From: Armadillidium nasatum
Taxonomy: Eukaryota > Arthropoda > Malacostraca > Isopoda > Armadillidiidae
Length of the DNA stretch: 27,500 bases
Assembly (NCBI GenBank): GCA_009176605.1
Contig: SEYY01000975.1
Span: forward strand, 138,052 to 165,551
Direction: 5' to 3'
Shown: one piece after another, positions 1-17,460 of the stretch
How positions within the stretch are numbered: the first letter of the stretch is position 1
How the letters are laid out: each line of letters begins with the position of its first letter
Notes under the pieces: generated by a model
The model's database searches: none
Seen by the model: the letters and a program-made list of their open reading frames with translations, nothing else
What the model was told of the DNA's origin: nothing
Program-made: the position numbers and the translations under genes

Positions 1-218
1 TCACATCAATATTCCACCACCTATGAATGAGATAGTTTCTTAGTACACCTTGAAATATAATCAAACAAACAAAAAAACTATTTCTCTTCCAATTTTAGAG
101 AAATAGGGAGTCTGTAAAGTTTCAAGTGAAGAGCATTTTGATCGGAAGTGTAGGTTTGAAGTAGAAACTCAAAATTCAGTCCTGAAAAAAAGGCTTTAAG
201 CAATACAAAGACTTTAAA

Positions 219-368
<150 letters not shown>

Positions 369-499
369 CATCGTTTTGATGTTGCTCTGAAATGTTTGTT
401 AATTGTTAATAAATTCATTTTATCAGGAATTTATTACAAATTCAATACAATAAAATTTTATTTGAAACGAACACCTTCTCAGAGTTGATTTCGTTACAT

Positions 500-768
500 C
501 CTCCCCCCCCATCTCATACACATCCTCCCCCCTACCCTACACACATCCTACCCCACCCTAAAACATCCTCCCCCACTACACACATCCTCCTCCCACCCTA
601 CACAAATCTTCCTCCCACCCTATACAAATCCTCCCCCATCTCACACACATCCTCCCCTCACCCTACACACATCCTCCCCGCACCCTACACACATCCTCCC
701 CGCACCCTACACACATCCTCCCCTCACCCTACACACAACCTTCCCCCACCCTACACACAGTCACCCCT
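500..768. repeat. C-rich minisatellite, ~20-21 bp unit
   Basis: Imperfect units of the type CCTACACACATCCTCCCC repeat about a dozen times. The Pro/His/Thr-rich open frame across it is a product of the repeat. Confidence 0.88.
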
Positions 769-845
769 GATGTAAAGATTTCTCTATTTCCTTCAGTTTT
801 TATTTTTATTTATAGTTAAATGTAAATTACAATTAGTGGTCATTC

Positions 846-1380
846 TTGCATGATGATCAATTTCTTCAGGAACGTTGTTTTTATTTTATTATTTTTATTT
901 TTTTATTTTATTTTGCATTTTTATTCATTTTCATTGTTTTTAAAAAAAAAAATTTGTTACTTTTTTTTTTATTTTATTTTTTTTTATTTTTTTATTTTTT
1001 TATTTTTATTTTTTTTTCTTTTTTTTAAAATTATTTGTCTTATTTCAATTCGGTTTTTGTTTTATTTTTATTTTACATTATATTTTCAGTTTATATTTTT
1101 TCTTTTCATTTTAATTATTTTATTTCATTTTATATTTTTTATTTTATTTTTTATTTATTTAAATTTGTTAGTTTTCATTATTTTTAATATTTTTTTTGTG
1201 CCGAATTTATATTTATTTTTTATTTCTGTATTTAATTTTTTTAATTTATCTTATTTCTTATATTTTAATTTATTTTTTGTATGAATTTTATTCATTATAA
1301 ATATTTTATTTGTTTTTTTAATTCATTTTTATATTTTAAATTTTTTTTTTAAGTCTTCTTATTTATCTAATTTCTCTATT
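846..1380. repeat. T-rich low-complexity tract
   Basis: Mostly T with interspersed A; Phe-rich open frames here reflect composition. No gene seen. Confidence 0.85.
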
Positions 1381-1403
1381 ATTATTATAATTTATTATTA
1401 TTT

Positions 1404-1449
<46 letters not shown>

Positions 1450-1500
1450 GTATTATTATTATTATATTTACTATTTTTATTATTTTAATAATAAAAGAAT
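1381..1500. repeat. (ATT)n microsatellite
   Basis: Imperfect ATT repeat; pure between 1406 and 1449. Confidence 0.85.
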
Positions 1501-1656
1501 AAACAAATTCATAGGTAAAAAATCTCTTCTCTATTGCTTAAATACCACGTATAAAAAGTATTTGAGTTTATTTTTATAACTTGAATGCATGTTAATATTT
1601 GTATACATAAGTGTTTAAAAAATGCTCTTAATAGAAGCTTAAAAAGAAGCTTTAAA

Positions 1657-1711
1657 GATATATATGTATATATATATATATGTTATATATATATATATGT
1701 ATGTATGTATG

Positions 1712-1804
<93 letters not shown>
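1657..1804. repeat. (AT)n array 2, compound with (TATG)n
   Basis: AT with an internal block of five TATG units near 1697-1716. Confidence 0.95.
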
Positions 1805-1854
1805 AATGTATATTATAATTTGTAAATGCATGCTGGTATATATTATTTTTATAT

Positions 1855-1956
<102 letters not shown>

Positions 1957-2325
1957 GCAAACTGATTGGCTGGCATGCTTGAAGGCACTGGTTCTAACCC
2001 TCAATACGGATTCTTGATAGAAGCGTCGCAAAGAATTTGTCTTTGAATAGAGAATTGAACTTTTCAATAATAAAAAGAGCAAAAAATAAGATTCGTACCC
2101 TTAAAAAGACTTGTACTACTATATTAATCAAAACTAGAGAATAAATATTATTTTTAAAAATATTATTTTTAATTTTCTAATTAATTAAAGTAATTGTAAA
2201 AAAAAAAAAAAAAAAAAAAAAAGCAACACACTTTTAACTTGTAATATAAATTTTTTTTTTTCATCCATGATCCGTGATAAGTTAGGGAAGGTGGGTGAAA
2301 GGAAAAAATAATATATTAAATATAT

Positions 2326-2453
<128 letters not shown>

Positions 2454-2479
2454 AAAAGCAACACAAAAGCTCGAAATAT

Positions 2480-2680
2480 AATTCTTTTTATTTATCTAAC
2501 CCTTTCAGCATTAGAAATCATAGCCATAGTAAAGATCACCTTAGAGACCCTAATCATTTCTCCATCATCACACAAAACAACCAACTACTTGACTTAAAAA
2601 TACTAGAATCCATTCACATTTCCAGTCTCAAGCCGTCACTTAACAATGACAGCGGACCTTTTCAGTTTCTCCTATTCTAA
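2480..2680 (+). pseudogene. Penelope-like element, C-terminal GIY-YIG endonuclease fragment
   Basis: An open frame of about 66 codons with no start ends at TAA 2678-2680. It contains SIRNHSHSKD, then LDLKILESIHISSLKPSLNN. The pattern I-R-x-H-S followed by L-D-x-x-I-L-E-S-x-x-I-x-x-L-x-P-x-L-N is the C-terminal half of the GIY-YIG endonuclease of Penelope-like retroelements (established family knowledge, recognised by eye). The catalytic Glu would be the E of ILES. The GIY and YIG strands and the whole reverse transcriptase are missing; upstream lie an (AT)n array and A-rich sequence. A hammerhead core follows 120 bp downstream in the same orientation, as expected for a PLE 3' end. It is therefore a 5'-truncated retroelement copy. 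The frame is intact as far as it goes. Confidence 0.75.
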
Positions 2681-2800
2681 ATGTGTGTTCATCCTGTTCT
2701 GGTTATTAAAAGAGCTTTCTCTTATTAATTTATAATTTATATCTTGCAAAATATTTTACCATCGAAGATTTATATAATACTAAATAACTTTAATAAGATC

Positions 2801-2834
2801 CTGATGATGGGAAAGAGAGGATTCCCGAAACGTC
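2801..2834 (+). ncRNA. Hammerhead ribozyme-like core of a Penelope-like element
   Basis: CTGATGA (2801-2807) is followed by T, the stem II strands GGGAA and TTCCC around an 8-nt loop, and then GAAAC (2827-2831) running into GTC (2832-2834). These are the conserved hammerhead elements CUGAUGA, stem II, GAAA and the NUH cleavage triplet. Stem III would be only AC/GT, the minimal form reported for Penelope-like elements, where activity is thought to need dimers. Stem I is weak in this copy. It lies 120 bp after the stop of the GIY-YIG fragment and 28 bp before an AATAAA (2863-2868), which fits a PLE terminal repeat. Self-cleavage is inferred, not shown. Confidence 0.7.
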
Positions 2835-2969
2835 GTTTAATATAAGAGTTCTTCAGGAATTCAATAAAACAACTGATTTTATTTAAGAAGTTTATTTATC
2901 GTCATTATGTTCCGTGCTTTTGTGTGCTTTTCATTATGAAGAACAGATTCTCCAAAAATAGAAATTTAC

Positions 2970-3077
<108 letters not shown>

Positions 3078-3132
3078 ATCCACTAACTCAAATCGTAGTT
3101 CGAAACAATATTGCAACTCTTAAAGTCTGCTA

Positions 3133-3205
3133 TACCGCCGGGATTCGAACCCTGGTCTTTTGGATCGTAAACAAGAGTGCTATCCCCTGCGCCAAGACGG
3201 TACAA
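3133..3205 (-). repeat. tRNA-like unit, left arm of foldback
   Basis: Read on the minus strand it has the A box, a clear anticodon-like stem and GGTTCGAATCCC. Seven acceptor-like pairs can be drawn, but the T stem has an A:G mismatch and the D arm pairs poorly, so it is a tRNA-derived repeat and probably not a working tRNA. A tRNA-Arg-like origin is possible, given GGATA in the D loop and ACG in the loop; this is not certain. Confidence 0.6.
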
Positions 3206-3384
3206 AAATGAGACCAGGCTGGGAAGTCTCATGAAATACTATCATGCTAAACTCTCAACGGACCCCACTCGACCACTCTATAGAAATGGCCTCATTGTCC
3301 CCGTGTCATGGTGCGGTCGGGTGGGGTCCGTTGGGAGCTTTGCATGATAGTATTTCATGAGACTTCCTGGCGTGTTCTCATCTT

Positions 3385-3459
3385 TGTACTGTTTTGGCGC
3401 AGCGGATAACACTCTTGCTTACGATCTAAGAGACCAGGGTTCAAATCCCGGCGGTATAG
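3385..3459 (+). repeat. tRNA-like unit, right arm of foldback
   Basis: Plus-strand partner of the unit at 3133-3205. Box A GGCGCAGCGGATAACAC starts at about 3396 and box B GGTTCAAATCC at about 3438. The G-to-A change in box B and the arm-to-arm differences show independent decay. Confidence 0.6.
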
Positions 3460-3475
3460 CAGACTTTAATAGTTG

Positions 3476-4719
<1,244 letters not shown>

Positions 4720-4837
4720 GGAGGGTGATTATCCCTTATAAAAATATTTCTAAGGTTAAAAAAAAATTGTTAAAGGTAACTAAATATTATTTGCACACGT
4801 GAAATGTCATTCAATACTGTTTTAAGTTATTAATTTT

Positions 4838-5690
4838 CCAATATCATTGTCTGTACATTTTTGGGAGTCAATTTCTGAAGACTGCTACGACTCGACGAGC
4901 CGTGTCAGGTGAAACAGTGCCTATCTTTTGCTAAATAATTCCCTTCATGACGTCATTAGTTTGGGGTCGATAAGCGTACATTCCTAATGTAAGTAGCTTC
5001 TGAGAAAAAAATTTCAAGGGGTGAGTCCAGGGGACCCCAACATGGAAACTCAATGAAATCAGCCGATCTGGAAACATTTCCTTAAAAATTGCAATAATCT
5101 TTGAGCTGTATGTACTGTAACTCAATCTTGCTGAAACCACACACTACGTTCTTCAAGCTCAAGATGTTAGAGTTGTGGTCTTGAAAGCTTTCGAGCATAA
5201 GGATATAATGGGCAGAGGTTTGTTTGGTTTAATACATAGAAACACCACCCACTTCTAAGAATAAAATGTCCCATTATGCCAACACCAGCAACGACGCTCT
5301 ACACAGTCACTTGCTTAGAGTGCAACGGTTTTTCATGTAGCATTCACGATTTATCTTCAGACCATTAGCGAAACTTCTGTTTATATGCATTCACAGCCAC
5401 TCAAGTGAAAATGACCTTAGTCTTTGAACAATAGTAGTAATAGAATATCTTCCTGAACATGTTGCAGAATATTTTCGCATAACTCCTGCAGCTTAATCAA
5501 TCTGTCGCACTGCATTCTTGCACAACCATTATTTTAAATGGACAGAAGTGGAGATCTTTGTGTAAGATTCTCCTTGCAGTTTTTCGAAAAATCAATATAG
5601 ATAATGTATGATTCCGTGAAGAACATCTCGGAGACTGCACAATGCTTCAAATTTCAGATCACCTCAATGCTTCAAATTTTTCAGATGTAT
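4838..5690 (-). pseudogene. Mariner-type (Tc1/mariner superfamily) transposase relic
   Basis: Read from about 5690 down to 4838, conserved blocks of an arthropod mariner-family transposase appear in order but in changing frames. They are HKDLHFCPFK; D-(stop)-G-H-F-H-L-S-G (first catalytic Asp codon 5420-5422); LHEKPLHSKQVTV; GVGIMGHF; WFQQD-(stop)-VTVHTAQRLL (second Asp codon 5125-5127, with the usual Gly codon now TGA); FPDRLIS; MYAYRPQTNDVMKGII; and IGTVSPDTARRVV near the C-terminus. The enzyme family cuts and pastes DNA at TA sites. The third catalytic acidic block is degraded. Many frameshifts and stops and the lack of the N-terminal helix-turn-helix show a dead copy. It is cut at its 5' side near the plus-strand LINE fragment at 5.8 kb. 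I found no terminal inverted repeats. Confidence 0.75.
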
Positions 5691-5789
5691 GAGCGCTCCT
5701 AGGTCGATCAGGTGATTTTTTTTATTAAAATTTGTGCCTTTTACCCAGATGTTCTCAACCCGCTGCAGAATATTTTCCGATTTAGAAAG

Positions 5790-6317
5790 TTTTGGTTCTT
5801 TGGTTTTCAACTTTTTATTAATGATATTTATATTACTTCAACACCTATCCACTCTTATGCCAATAACTCAACTATTCATTCCTCCTCTCAGTTTGAAAGA
5901 CGCCCCTCCCAAAAGCTCTTAAATGATGCAATGAGGGTGGTCTTGGAGCTACTAACCTCTTATCTTTCTCGTATTTCAAATTGGGACAGAGAAAACATGG
6001 TTGTTTTCAGTGCTTCAAAAACTCAATTACTCCTTCTCTCTACTCGATACAACTTCGAAAACACAATGGAAACCTTCGTCTGTCCTTAATATTTTCTGTG
6101 TTTCTTCTTCTTATGATCTTTCTTGGAAGATCACATTACTTCTCTTTCTAAACAAGCCTCTAAGAAGTTGAGTGTTCTGAGGCACCTTGGGAAAACCACA
6201 GTTGATTGCTCCTTAAAGGGGTGTTGTTCACCCCTGTATGGAGTTCGACTCACACACTTTGGGGTAGTTCCACTGAAGGAGCTCTCCTCGAAAAAGTGAG
6301 GTCGAAGGTTTTTCATC

Positions 6318-6332
<15 letters not shown>
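5790..6332 (+). pseudogene. Non-LTR retrotransposon (jockey/CR1-like) RT fragment, plus copy
   Basis: It starts at LFINDIYITSTPIHSYANN, the RT region around catalytic motif C. The usual Y-A-D-D is Y-A-N-N here (5856-5867), so both catalytic Asp residues are lost. It continues with TSYLSRISNWDRENMVVFSASKTQ and then, after frameshifts, HITSLSKQASKKLSVLRHL and WGSSTEGALLEKVRSKVFHLINSS. These are the thumb/C-terminal blocks of a LINE family common in invertebrates. The element is truncated at both ends. Its 3' side meets the inverted copy at about 6318-6332. At least two frameshifts lie between 6085 and 6210. Confidence 0.75.
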
Positions 6333-8731
<2,399 letters not shown>

Positions 8732-8892
8732 CTTTTTTTTTTTTTTTTTAATTTCACATCTCACGGGAACTGCCCTATTCGAGGAGAGGAACTTTTCTAG
8801 GTAGTATATACCTAGGTTCCCCAAGTGGGATCGAACCGGCGCTCTCAAGCACGTGAGTCAGTCACCCTACCGTTTGAGCCACGGTAGACAGG
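8732..8892 (-). mobile_element. tRNA-derived SINE with poly(A) tail
   Basis: On the minus strand, a box A-like GTGGCTCAAACGGTAGGG (about 8883-8866) is followed by an arm with an anticodon-like loop and box B GGTTCGATCCC (about 8837-8827). An unrelated body with CCTAGGTATATACTACCTAG then leads to a run of 19 A. The order tRNA head, short body, poly(A) is the classical SINE structure, transcribed by Pol III and moved by LINE machinery. No clear target-site duplication was seen. Confidence 0.75.
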
Positions 8893-9018
8893 CACAAACT
8901 ACTTATTTGATTTTTATTGAAACCCCGAAACGAAACTTAGTGAAATATAACGAGAGGTAGATTCCATTTTTTCCAGTATCTTCGAACTATCTGTGGGCTT
9001 TCTTAATGCAAGAAAAGT

Positions 9019-9039
9019 GTAATAATAATAATAATAATA

Positions 9040-9113
<74 letters not shown>
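9019..9113. repeat. (AAT)n microsatellite
   Basis: AAT units with one missing base near 9040. Confidence 0.93.
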
Positions 9114-9208
9114 GTGGCTGAGTCTCACTTGGCATATTTTACCTTGTTTCCGACTTCAGTATTATTTGGAATTTCAACTCCTCCACCAACAGGAAAATCT
9201 AACCTCCA

Positions 9209-9361
<153 letters not shown>

Positions 9362-9498
9362 TGTGCAGGTGACATTTACATTATAAATAAAGCTATTAAT
9401 CTAAAAGTAAATAGCAATATACATTTTTTTGTTATTATTAAACGATTAATAACAGAAAAGTAAATTGACTTTTAATTAAAAAAAAATTAATTAATGCA

Positions 9499-10463
<965 letters not shown>

Positions 10464-10467
10464 GGTG

Positions 10468-10575
10468 GACCGGATATCCGCATCCGTAACTGCGGATATC
10501 CGCATCATTTTTCCAATATCCGCATCCGCGGATATCCGCAATTGGATATCCTGCAACCGCATCCGCATGCGCGGA
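10468..10575. repeat. Left subterminal repeat cluster of the hAT element
   Basis: Repeated GCGGATATCCGC and GCATCCGC motifs in both orientations, some forming perfect palindromes. hAT transposases bind short subterminal motifs (known for Ac and hobo), so these are candidate binding sites. Much richer in C and G than the surroundings. Confidence 0.6.
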
Positions 10576-10619
10576 AAGTAAAAAATTACGTATCATGCAA
10601 TCGATAAAAACTTTCAAAG

Positions 10620-11867
10620 GCAAAACTTTGTATTGAATGCAGAACCTCTTTCTGAGCGCCATACAGGCGACTATCTTGAAACTGTATTTGAAAAGATGCT
10701 GACAAAATGGAAGATTTCATTAAATGAAGTGCACTGCGTAGTCAGGGATTCGGGCACAAATATAAAAAAGCACTTTCTCTGGCAAGAGTGAAAAATGTAG
10801 ATTGCTTTGCACACCAAACTCAGATAGTAGTTAAAAATTCCATTATGAGTCAAAAATGTGTATCCGATTTAATAACCAAATCTAGGTTAATTACTACGCA
10901 TTTCAATCACTCCGTTGTAGCCCAAAATGAGCTGAAGAAAATACAAACAAGATTAAATGTTCGTCCACTTTCTGTCATGCAAGATATTCAAACACGCTGG
11001 AATAGTAGTTTGCATATGCTTGAGAGGATGAGCGAAATTAATGAGGCCATTTGCCTTTATGCTTCAAGCAGCACAAAAATAAAGCCTCTAACAGCTGACG
11101 AAAATGACATTTTAAATAATTGTATTAATATTCTTAAGCCTTTTGAAGATTTAACAAAGACTATAAGTTCAGCTGAATCATGTTTGTCAGATGTGAATCC
11201 AATTGTTTCAACATAGAAAGTTGTGTTAACAAATGTTATTAAGTCTAAGGGAGTTTCAAGGATGACTGAAACATTAATGAAGGAGATGAACGACAGATTT
11301 GAAAACCTGGAAAATGATGATGCTTATACAATTGCAACCTTTTTAGATCCTAGGTACAAAACAAAATTTTTTAAAACCACTTGTTTCTCAGAATGTTAAA
11401 ATCAAATTAGGATGCTTATGCGATGAGATGATAGAAACAGCTAAAATAACGCCTTTCAAGAAAAAGCAAAAAGCTCTCAGATACAAAAGAAACAAAATCT
11501 GTTAGCTTAAGCATTGCTAAATCAATGAAAGATCTTCTAGCTTCCAGCAGCGATGAAGAATCACAGTCAGAAGTGTCAAAGGATACAATATCGATTATTG
11601 AAAATTATCTGAAACTCCCACGTTTGGAGGCAGATAAAGACCAACTGGTTTGGTGGAGAGATAATTGCAAAAGTTTCCCTTTTCTTGCTGAGCTGGCAAG
11701 GACTTATTTAGCATGTCCTTTCAACTAGTGTTGCTAGTGAGCGTCTTTTCAGTGGAGCAGGCCTCATTTACGACGAAAAGCGAACCAAACTTTCACCTGA
11801 AAGAGCCCAAAAGCTTTTATTTCTAAAAAATAACTTACCAATTATTAACTTCAAATGGAATATGTGA
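10620..11867 (+). pseudogene. hAT transposase pseudogene (N-terminal BED finger missing)
   Basis: Conserved hAT blocks occur in order: ERHTGDYLETVFEKML, VHCVVRDSGTNIKK (acidic residue of the RNase H-like core), NVDCFAHQTQIVVK (the hAT C-x-x-H block), DIQTRWNSSLHMLER, then IATFLDPRYKTKFFK. The C-terminal dimerisation domain follows: WWRDNCKSFPFLAELARTYL and SVASERLFSGAGLIYDEKR, ending at TGA 11865-11867. Breaks seen: a 1-bp loss in the A run near 10766, an in-frame TAG at 11214-11216, a frameshift near 11374, another near 11465, and a 1-bp gain near 11719. The BED zinc finger expected at the N-terminus is absent, since coding similarity begins just inside the left subterminal repeats. The copy cannot be autonomous. 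Confidence 0.82.
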
Positions 11868-11902
11868 AACTGTGAAGTGTGAAGGTAATACTGAATTACT
11901 GG

Positions 11903-11903
<1 letters not shown>

Positions 11904-11992
<89 letters not shown>
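11904..11992. repeat. (AT)n array 13
   Basis: Inside the hAT element, 37 bp after the transposase stop. Confidence 0.97.
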
Positions 11993-12139
11993 ACCTTTTC
12001 TAAATGGGTGGAGGTTGGGGAAAGAGGTTGGTGGGGTGTTCAAGAGTTGGGTCCCCGTCCCACACCCTGGTAACATAGATTCTGGATATTATATTTAAAA
12101 TTCCAAGAATCTATGGCAAAAACTCTTAAAAAATATAAA

Positions 12140-12235
12140 CTATCCGCATCCGCATCCGCATCTGCGGATATCCGCAATTGACTATCCGCAACCGCATCCG
12201 CATCCGCGGATAGTAAAAAATTACTATCCGGTCCA
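12140..12235. repeat. Right subterminal repeat cluster of the hAT element
   Basis: ATCCGCATCCGCATCTGC, GGATATCCGC and GCATCCGCGGATAG repeat the left cluster. AGTAAAAAATTAC occurs at the inner edge on the left (10576) and next to the terminus on the right (12212). Confidence 0.6.
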
Positions 12236-12237
12236 CC

Positions 12238-12358
<121 letters not shown>

Positions 12359-12629
12359 TTATACTTTCTCTGCTTTGTGGCTTTCAGCTTTACTCCTATA
12401 AGAAGTGCTGGTCTAAAGTAATGCAGCAACGGTAGTCGATTGGGACAGAGATCCACGACATAGTAATGCTGTTATTTTATCTTGGTCTCCGAAGTCATAA
12501 CACTCTTTTAATATATGCCCTTCTGTTTCCAGGGACGAAAAACGGCAACTGAGGTAGTTCGAGCTTTCTGCTCAGTTAAAGCAATATTTGTGCTCATAGA
12601 AGGAGGGATAATGAAGGAAGAAATCGATC

Positions 12630-14247
<1,618 letters not shown>

Positions 14248-14265
14248 AATAATGCAAATGTTGGA

Positions 14266-14379
<114 letters not shown>

Positions 14380-14412
14380 CACAAACACACACACATTCAC
14401 ATGTACACACAC

Positions 14413-14620
<208 letters not shown>

Positions 14621-14672
14621 TTAAATCTAATTTGTAATAAAAGTTAATATTTTACATGTATTACAGCGTCTC

Positions 14673-15077
14673 CTAATTAAATATTAATAAACTTTGAATG
14701 AAGAAATTTAATATATTATTTTTGAATGAAGAAATTTAATATTTAATTTTAGAGAGAGAAAAAATAATAATTTCTCTTTTTAATATAAGATTCTTTCTTT
14801 TTATTTTCTAATTAAATATTAATAAACTTTGAATGAAGAAATTTAATATATAATTTTTGAATGAAGAAATTTAATATATAATTTTAGAGAGAGAAAAAAT
14901 AATAATTTCTCTTTTTAATATAAGATTCTTTCTTTTTATTTTCTAATTAAATATTAATAAACTTTGAATGAAGAAATTTAATATATAATTTTTGAATGAA
15001 GAAATTTAATATATAATTTTAGAGAGAGAAAAAATAATAATTTCTCTTTTTAATATAAGATTCTTTCTTTTTATTTT
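14673..15077. repeat. Tandem repeat, 135 bp x 3
   Basis: Units start CTAATTAAATATTAATAAAC at 14673, 14808 and 14943, each 135 bp and nearly identical. Each unit itself contains two copies of TTTGAATGAAGAAATTTAAT and an AGAGAGAGAAAAAATAATAA segment. No reading frame or known family is recognised. Confidence 0.9.
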
Positions 15078-15419
15078 CAACGTTTTTTTTTTTTAATCGA
15101 AGTTAAAATTAAATGGTAAATAATATCGTTTTAATTAATCTTTATAGTCCAGGAAAAGCCTCCAATAATTTTAATCTGCATTTGAGATTTGACACATCTG
15201 TTTTCACGGATAATAGTATCTGCACATGCGGAATATTCGCAAAATGTTAAGGAATTTGTTGCCTCATCCTCTCAAATACAAACTTTCATTTCCGGAAGAT
15301 CTCTAAATTTCACAACATTTCCCCTTACATTTATATCGACATTTTTTTATTCCCTTTTCAAAAGGACTTTTCCCCTCTAAATTAAAATTTATCTATCTAT
15401 ATCTATCTTTTTTATATCA

Positions 15420-15537
<118 letters not shown>

Positions 15538-15554
15538 TGAAATTTTTAGAGTCT

Positions 15555-15627
15555 TCTGTACCGGGATTCGAACCCCGACCTCTTGGATCGTAAGCAAGAG
15601 TGTTATTCCCTGCGCCAAGACAGTACA
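15555..15627 (-). repeat. tRNA-like unit
   Basis: Minus strand: box A GGCGCAGGGAATAACAC, anticodon-like stem CTCTTG/CAAGAG, box B GGTTCGAATCCC. It is the best preserved unit of the second cluster. Confidence 0.6.
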
Positions 15628-15811
15628 AAATGAAATCACGTTGGGAAGTCTCATGAAATATTTATCATGCTAAACTCCCAACAGACTTCTCCGACTGCAC
15701 CATGACACAAGGACAACGAGGTCAGTTCTATCCCTCTCTTACAGACTATCTGATAAATTCATATTTTAGAACCACTCACAACTCGTGGTTTAAAATATTG
15801 AAATTTTTAGT

Positions 15812-15872
15812 CTGTTGTTCCGGGATTCGAACCCCGACCTCTTGGATCGTAAGCAAGAGTGTTACACCTGGG
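15812..15872 (-). repeat. tRNA-like unit, box A end missing
   Basis: Box B and the anticodon-like hairpin match the unit at 15555. At the box A end the sequence switches (ACACCTGGGAG), marking a recombination or insertion junction near 15870. Confidence 0.55.
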
Positions 15873-15919
15873 AGTTTATCATGATAAGTATTTCATGAGA
15901 CTTCCCAACGCAATTTCCT

Positions 15920-15977
15920 TTTGTACTATCTTAACTATCTTGCTTACAAGAGGTCGGTGTTCGAATCCCGGTACAGC
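15920..15977 (+). repeat. tRNA-like unit, degraded box A
   Basis: Plus strand: TTGCTTAC, AAGAGGTCGGTGTTCGAATCC and CCGGTACAGCAG match the family. The region of box A has been shortened to CTATCTTAACTATC, so Pol III transcription is unlikely. Confidence 0.55.
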
Positions 15978-16034
15978 AGACTCTAAAAATTTCAATATTT
16001 TGAACCACGAGTGGTGAGTGGTTTTAAAAAATGA

Positions 16035-16036
<2 letters not shown>

Positions 16037-16130
<94 letters not shown>
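16037..16130. repeat. (AT)n array 19
   Basis: Right flank of the second tRNA-like cluster. Confidence 0.96.
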
Positions 16131-16133
<3 letters not shown>

Positions 16134-16442
16134 TTTCTCTTTCTGTTAAATTCTTTCAACATCAAAATAAAACATTTAGCAAATGAATTCATTAATTATT
16201 TGCGAGAAGATGAACCAATGAGATGTTTCCATTTTAAAGTAAGTGATCTTCGTAAACAATGGCTTTCAATAACCCCCGTCACATTGGTCGATACTTTTCC
16301 TTCAATATGTATGGGTTATATGAAGAAGTAATAATGCATATGTATATCAAAAAGATCCTGATAAAGTAATCAGCTATCGACAACATCTGTACGGATGTCC
16401 GAGCATTGAAACCAAAAGTTTTTGAATCATCATAAAAACTGC
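16131..16442 (+). other. Open stretch with exon-like borders, unassigned
   Basis: A 62-codon frame without similarity I recognise (YLREDEPMRCFHFKVSDLRK) runs to TAA at about 16332. ATTTAG (to 16179) and AAAGTAAGT (donor at 16239) would bound a 59-nt exon. Its phase does not fit the next exon at 21526, so if real it belongs elsewhere. Confidence 0.25.
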
Positions 16443-16573
<131 letters not shown>

Positions 16574-16747
16574 ATATTAATTTTAAATGATCATAATACA
16601 TAATGCAAAATGTCTTCAAAAGGAATTAAAATAACTATAAAAACTTGCATCTAATTTTTTACGGCTAATATTTATATATAAATGTTATTTGAAACTGTTT
16701 GTTTTACTTATATGTTAAGATAAATGTTGTTGGAGTTATTGTCTTCA

Positions 16748-16924
<177 letters not shown>

Positions 16925-17087
16925 ACTAAAACTATTATAATTTACATTGCTTTCATAGTGTTATTTTCAGAGAAATAATTCTTTTACAAATAGACGAACC
17001 CTTAGGCCATAATTAAGAAAACTAACTGTGTTATATCTTAGGGGAATTTCTTAAGTGTAAGCTAATTATATTCGGGCGGGGGTGGGG

Positions 17088-17231
<144 letters not shown>

Positions 17232-17315
17232 TAGCTAACAATGCAGGAAAAGATACCATTTTATTATGCTTTAATAATATATGCTTTAAGGCAATATATA
17301 ATAAATAATTAACAG

Positions 17316-17364
17316 TTATTATCGATAGACGTTTCAGGCTACCTAAGCCCATTATCGATATCAT
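17316..17364 (-). ncRNA. Decayed hammerhead-like motif in the left PLE repeat
   Basis: Inverted counterpart of the motif at 18174. One stem II base has changed (AGCCT for AGCCC). TATCGATA occurs on both sides and could pair as an 8-bp stem I, yet CUGAUGA is again absent. Confidence 0.4.
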
Positions 17365-17460
17365 TCTGTAAATAAAGTAAAATAAATAATAATCAGAATA
17401 AATATAAGAGATAATTATAATCACAAATTAGCAATAATTCCTTCAATAAAGAATTAAACT

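Larger units (their letters stand above)
15538..16036. mobile_element. Second tRNA-like foldback cluster, nested
   Basis: Three tRNA-like units occur: minus at 15555-15627, minus at 15812-15872 (head lost) and plus at about 15920-15977 (box A degraded). Unit-flanking sequences TCATGAGACTTCCCAACG and the spacer with CACCATGACAC match the 3.1-3.5 kb element, so it is the same family. A second inverted pair, about 15757-15870 against 15944-16036, carries a CCACTCACAACTCGTGG-type tail absent from the first element. This suggests one copy inserted in or recombined with another. Both outer edges meet (AT)n arrays. Confidence 0.6.

Noticed and set aside
485..775. Pro/His/Thr-rich 96-codon frame
   Set aside because: Follows the ~20-bp C-rich minisatellite; a repeat product, not a secreted or antifreeze-like protein.
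3133..3459. Functional tRNA genes
   Set aside because: Box A and B are present, but stem mismatches, poor D arms and membership of an inverted repeat family indicate tRNA-derived repeats.
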